Shown here piece after piece: positions 58,655-64,000 of a stretch of DNA of 64,000 nucleotides (position 1 is its first letter; the number at the start of each line of letters is the position of its first letter). Location of the stretch: NCBI GenBank assembly GCA_032173965.1, contig CM063284.1, positions 63,176,863-63,240,862 of the forward strand, in the 5' to 3' direction. The notes beneath the pieces were generated by a model. It saw only the letters and a list, made by a program, of their open reading frames with translations. It had not been told where the DNA came from and ran no database searches. This stretch comes from Sitta carolinensis. Its lineage: Eukaryota > Chordata > Aves > Passeriformes > Sittidae. Position numbers and translations under genes: made by a program.

Positions 58655-61190
58655 ACTATTGCAAAACTAATCTAAACACAGAGCTAGATTTAGCAGAAAA
58701 GATCACTTACAAGGCTGTTTGTATTTGAGCTAAAATCAGGTTTTGAACTAAGTTAAACTGCAAAGATTAAATGCACAGCCAAGGTGTCAGTGCCTTATGG
58801 CACTAGGTTGTAGGAGACTTTCCAGTCACATCAAAGAGTGTTGTGTAAGGCTGTTAAGACTCACTGTTGCTCACAGTTGCTGGGCACTACAGGTAGAAAA
58901 CCTGAATTCTGCACCTCCTTCTGCAAGTAAGCATTCACAGATGGTCACAGCAGAAATAATTTCTTACCCTCATGACATATCTCAAGATGCATTCTCATTT
59001 AAAAACAAGTCCCCCAGTGCGCATCAGGAAAATAATGCAACACAAAAAATTTAGTAGAGCATACTACTGAAGATGTAATGTCTGCTCTGGACTGGGGATG
59101 TTCTTGAGGTTGGCAGATTCCCCTGGACAACAGAACTATAAGATTCTTGCCACCTCTAGACACTGGCCCAGCCATAGATGTTTAATGCCACGTGCCTGGT
59201 GCACACAGCACTCATTCATCAATGCCCCATATGCTGAAAAATATTTTCTGTGCTAATTCACAATGATGGCTTTTAATCCACCATCCCTTACAAACATCAG
59301 CAAAATCCACTTAACTTGGAGTCAGGCATATTTCAGAAAGTATTTGTCCTCTCTGCATTGGTATTGAGAGAAACATAAAAGGGAAGGGGTGACAGAAATA
59401 CTGGAAGTCTAGTAGGGCTTGGGTAAAACCTCAGAAATCCTGTAAGGACAGGAAAAGAAGCCACAAGCTTCTAAGGAGATCGACTGGTAATTAAAACCTT
59501 GATATAGCAAGTCATTTGAGTTTATTTAAATAGGTACTTAAAGATAAACGCAAAGCATTTTGCTCAAACATTTTGAGGAATATGATCCTTAAGGAAGATT
59601 AACAAGTCTTTAATAACACTTGTGTTATGAAATGTCATTATAACCAAGCAGTAAATCAATAATACAGTAGCACATGCTGCAGATCACAAGGGCTGTGTTT
59701 TGCGGAACAAAAGAGAGGACAACCTCCTCATCTCCTGTGACAGTGATACACGTTATTTATACCTACACCTTTCAAACAGTGACATTTTTGGTACCTCTAG
59801 TCACCCATGAGGCCATCTGTCTACATGGGAAGGGGTAGCAATTTTTTGCTTTGAATTACACAACCTTCCAAGCAGGTTAAATGCAGGATTCATCTCTGCT
59901 AAAGGCTGCCTACACCAGTGCATTCTATTCACATTCCAGCTCCCCTGGCCTCCTCCCCATGCAGCAGCAGTGGTCAGACCTGGCTCAAGGCTGCTTGGAG
60001 TGCTCAGGGGCAGATGAGTCACAGATGCTCCCCCAGCTCAGTGCTGCAAGGGGCTAGCTGTGCCCATGTCAAAGAGCCAGAGGGAAGATGCCCAGCCAGG
60101 GCCAGTGGAGGAGGGCGAGGGCAGAAATACAGGAGCAGAGATTAAGCCCAAACTGGAGCTGTCAGAGCTACATCCTGGTGAGTGAGATAATCCATGCATT
60201 TCCCCTGCCTGGCCCAGACTGAATTAGCACATCTGGGGCCCACATTTACTGCTGGTTTGGAGTACCTCTGCCATTAACACTAAAAACACATCCTGGAGGA
60301 CATCAGGGCTTGAGATGAAGGAGGTGAGAGGGGAAATAAGACACCTTGCCTCCCCCTTCACCTTGTTCCTTCCTCCTCCCACATGGCTCTGAAACACTTT
60401 GCAACTTGAATGCTGTCAATCTCCGTATGGAAGAAGTGTATTTATAGAAACCCCATTGCTGTGGCTCAATGCTTTTATGGGACCAGATGTTGAAGGACAT
60501 GAAGTTGATAAAATAAAGCACAGACCAAGAAAAAGGGTCAAAATTATCTGCTGCCAGCAGTGAGAATTACTGCTTCTCCAACTTCCATGGAGCAGTGCCA
60601 GTTTACCTCAGTAAGAAGTGTGGTTGGCAAGCAGGTACAGACGTGAATAATTAAGCTGATTAAGCAGTTCAACCAAGAAGACATCTGCCCTTCACAGGAG
60701 AGAATTTTCTAGAAGGGGTTAATGCCTTCTCCTTTGAAATATTACGTGGCAGCTGCAGATGACATCAGATTTTCTGCCATACTGTTTTATATCAGCTTAT
60801 ACAAAACATCCTGGGAAGACTAAGCACTGCTTGAGACTGTAATCAGAGCAATGGTCATCATTATCACTATAAATGACAATTTAGAAGTTTCTTGATCTTA
60901 TGGTTGTGTTTAAAAATAGGGATATTTTAAAAATATCAGGGTGTATGCCAACGGAGCAAAAGCACCAAGGGCTCAGACACCTTTCTGGTAATCAACCCAC
61001 AAGAAACACAGATCTTAGGTACACATGTGAAACCACCTGCTTTCAACTAAAGCCAGCAGCTCAGGAAGATGCCAGAGTATGTAACCAAAGGATCTATATA
61101 GTTATATTTTGGCAGTATGCAGCAAAGCTGAGGAGAAGTAGGTTAATTAAAATTCGTGTGTCATTTCCATTTCCTCTGCATGTCTACAAG
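58655..61190. other. Non-coding, mostly unique DNA
   Basis: Opposed frames at 59801-60145 and the plus frame at 60900-61232 show no recognised domain. The stretch at 60640-60680 carries GAATAATTAAGCTGATTAAGC, two homeodomain-like cores, but alone it is weak. No repeat family was recognised. Confidence 0.45.
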
Positions 61191-61197
61191 ACTGTTT

Positions 61198-61237
61198 ATT
61201 CTCACCATCTGAAAGAGATTCTCACCATCTGAAAGAG
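61198..61237 (+). repeat. Perfect tandem duplication of 20 bases
   Basis: The unit ATTCTCACCATCTGAAAGAG at 61198-61217 is repeated exactly at 61218-61237, followed by AT. With no mismatch between copies, the duplication is recent or under correction. Confidence 0.95.
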
Positions 61238-61239
61238 AT

Positions 61240-64000
61240 ATTAATTGCTGCTCTTGGTTTGTGAGAATAAACACTACAAGAGATCAAGTTCCCTAGTGAA
61301 GCCTTCTCAGTTTTGCTTTTAAACCCCAATGTAACAGCTTGAAAGGGCTGCTTTTATCTTCACAGCAATTATCTTAGGATACAAGCCTAGGTGAAGTCCA
61401 TTACCAGTTGTCCACTAAAATTTTGTTGACAAAGACTACATCAGCATTTGCTGCCCATTTCTATCAGTCACAGCTCAATGTAGTAAGAAGATTTTGTCCA
61501 TAGATTAGGTTTAAGCTGTTTGCTTCAAATAATCCCCTTTCTTCACTGCTTGTGCCAGCACTGTGGTAGTTGAATGATCAGAAGCAGGTAGGATCTCAAA
61601 ACAAGGTCTTGCACACAACCTGGAGAGAGTGCATACTTTAGCTCATCAGTATTTCAACACTGATGCAGCATCAATGCTGACATGGGGTCTAACAGACTGC
61701 TGCTGCACAGCTCATGGTGCATTTGAGGGTGCTTTCTCCTGCCAGAATAACACCTCGTACTAACAGAGAGCACACACTTTGGTGGTGATTTCTACCCCCA
61801 TGCCAGAGATCACTGGGTGGTGCAGTCAGTGCCAGCCCAAAGCTAGCATAGTGTCCATGCCTGGTTTGATGTCAGCATCACTTCTATTGGGTCTGTAGGT
61901 GCGTTTTTTAAGTCCTGGGTGCTTAGACTTGTAGAGCCTGACAGTATCTGTGATGTGAATATTTCCCCTTTGCCAGCATTGCTTCCTTCCAGACTGACAA
62001 AGCAACTATGGCAAAAAAACAATAACATGTTTCAGCTGGACGGGCAATGTCAGCCCGTCAGCTCTGGGAACATGAGGCCAAAAAAACTGGACAAAATACA
62101 AAACAAGCTGCAACCTTCCTACTGTCAGACCCCAATCAACCTTACAATAATGCTGAAGTTCATCAGAGTCTGGATGGAAATGGTAGGGCTGGGGTATGGA
62201 ATAATATACCCACAGATTTCACCGATCCTGGCAGAGGGCTGATCTGCAGCCCTGTAGTGTCCTACTGAAAAAATACAATAGGAAAAGGTAGTGTCCATGG
62301 CAAAGTAAGATGCTGTAGTATGAAATACAATTCTTGTAGGTTTTAACCAGCCCAAGGAAGTATTATGTGTGTGCTAATAGACCATCCACCTAACATCAGC
62401 ATAGAGACTGTATACAGCAGGCCTAAAAACTGAGGTTATGCTATTCACAGACCATTGTATTTCACAGAGATTTAACAAGGAACACCCATATTATGGAACA
62501 TGAAGCTGCAGGTGATAAAGGAGACTAGATAATCCTTCAGCAACAGAATGAAGGTTAGACAAAAGAAACTGGACTCTGCTGCTCATGCAGAGAGTAAGGG
62601 AGTGTCGGCAAGTATACTTCTTCGACAGGTCTTTCAGCTCCTGGAAGAGTTTTGGCAGGGCTGTAGATTAGGCTTATATGATTTTCAAAACTGAAACATC
62701 ACTACCAAATAGTTGGAAGAAGTGCATGAAAAAAAACAATATATTTTTAAAATTCCACTGACGCTTGCCTGTGAATGTAAAAATTCAAAAGTTGGTCGTG
62801 CAGTACCTGTTAGCCATTTGAGTTACATGTGATGTGGATGAAATGGATTTCAACTAAGCATGAAGAAGAGGAATTACTATGGTATACTTTCAGACAAAAT
62901 TTCTAGAAAAGTGACAGAGCCTATAAGTAATGAATTTCTAAGAAGAGACAGTGTGAGAATACTTCTCAGTTAACAGTATTTCTTTTGTCTCTCAACCAGC
63001 TTTTCACCCAAACACTTTAGTTCTCAAGAGATCTAGAGTGAAGCAAAAAACCTACCTCTCTTGCAGCATTTGTTTACAAAAGCTGTACCTGCTGCAGAGG
63101 CATCACAACAAAACAAATTTGGCTTCAGCGCTAATTTGCTCACAGTAAGTGTCACTTGAGACAAAAGCTAGATAGATCTGGAGCAGTAGTTGGCAATCTC
63201 CATAAATGCATCCAAACTAAATACTTCAGCAACACTGAAAGGCTGTGAAAACTGATGAGAAGACACACAGAGGCTACAGTATCAACTTTTGAGCATTTCT
63301 GGGTAAGCAATATATATTCAGGATCTCCTCTCTTCCCATTCTTTGGAGTACCTAGACTACATTCATTTTATGTACAGCCCAAATGTTAGACTGCTGCTTT
63401 ACAAGTCATGCCTATTTTTTTGCATATGTTGCCTCTCTACTGCAGAAGAAATACTAGGCTGACTTGGTGGGGTGGGGAAACAGTATTTTGTATCCACCTT
63501 TGACCCACAAGAAATGAACAAGATTTTTGCCACTGACTTAGAGACAGTGGGAAGACACTCTTACTGAGAAATAAAGACATACATTATATTTGGGCACATG
63601 TACCTCTCTTAACACCAGCAGTGTAAATTGTTGCAAGTCTCCTGGGTCTATTTCTAATATAAACACATAAGCCAGCACTATCAAGTGCAAATAACGACAG
63701 TTTCAAAACCCTAATAAAAGTAAAAGAGAAAACATCAGTGATTTTCTAATTAATGCATGGATCCCCTTGTGAAATGCTAGGGTATCTCCAGAAACCCATC
63801 ATGTATACTTCAATTTTCCAAAAAGTTTTGGTTATATGACACATTGAGAATATGTAACATTTTTATCCTACACCTTATAACAGTGCAACTGCCACTATTA
63901 GCAGCACAGTAATTGGATACTAAATCCTATCCATCACTTTAAAAATGTCACTCTTAATACCAGCACAACAGCTCCAATGCACAGCCTCCCCTGGAGATAC
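61240..64000. other. Non-coding, mostly unique DNA to the window end
   Basis: Frames at 61843-62028 (minus), 61919-62268 (plus) and 62125-62355 (minus) overlap and lack known domains. The rest is AT-rich and repeat-poor, with no CR1, LTR or microsatellite of note. Confidence 0.45.

Noticed and set aside
1..64000. CRISPR arrays, operons, prophage or other microbial systems
   Set aside because: No regularly spaced repeats and no dense gene-sized frames; the sequence is vertebrate with CR1 elements throughout.

Overview
The window reads as nuclear DNA of a bird. The main reason is a set of CR1 retrotransposon fragments with the avian-type 3' end (repeats of the ATTCTATG type), at about 32.4, 41.1-41.6, 53.8, 57.7-58.1 and 58.5 kb. 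The long homopolymer tracts, microsatellites and scarce CpG outside one patch agree with a vertebrate. The order of bird cannot be settled from sequence alone; LTR-type pieces at 37.5 and 54.0 kb resemble bird endogenous retrovirus LTRs.

No protein-coding gene could be supported. All open frames are short (at most 174 codons) and lack recognisable domains; many overlap repeats or low-complexity tracts. The only recognisable coding homology is transposon-derived: a decayed esterase-like piece of a CR1-type ORF1 at 33.85-34.09 kb, minus strand. No rRNA, tRNA, CRISPR array or bacterial feature is present. The best description is a gene desert, or a very long intron, whose likely function lies in non-coding regulatory DNA.

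Layout. 0-0.5 kb: possible LTR fragment. 0.5-10 kb: mostly unique DNA with a strong enhancer-like patch at 3.6-3.86 kb (exact PBX-PREP/MEIS site plus POU octamer) and a weaker one at 9.3 kb. 10-26 kb: unique DNA with A/C-rich and TTAG microsatellites, a possible small exon at 13.67 kb, old amniote repeats at 17.4 and 20.5 kb, and an AT hairpin at 24.25 kb. 26-32 kb: the most regulatory-looking part, with an AT-rich homeodomain-site block at 27.2-27.65 kb and a short isolated CpG island at 30.77-31.07 kb, followed by a G-run, an old repeat and a 43-base T tract. 32-42 kb: CR1 pieces, old SINE-like remnants, a 382-bp solo LTR with 5-bp target duplications, and a CR1 3' end with an internal deletion. 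42-64 kb: AT and CA microsatellites, further enhancer-like patches (42.3, 43.4, 47.8 kb), an LTR 3' end at 54.0-54.2 kb, three minus-strand CR1 pieces, and a perfect 20-bp tandem duplication at 61.2 kb.

The regulatory calls rest on motif content and base composition only. They are hypotheses until an alignment to other birds is made. I found no evidence of a new multi-gene system.
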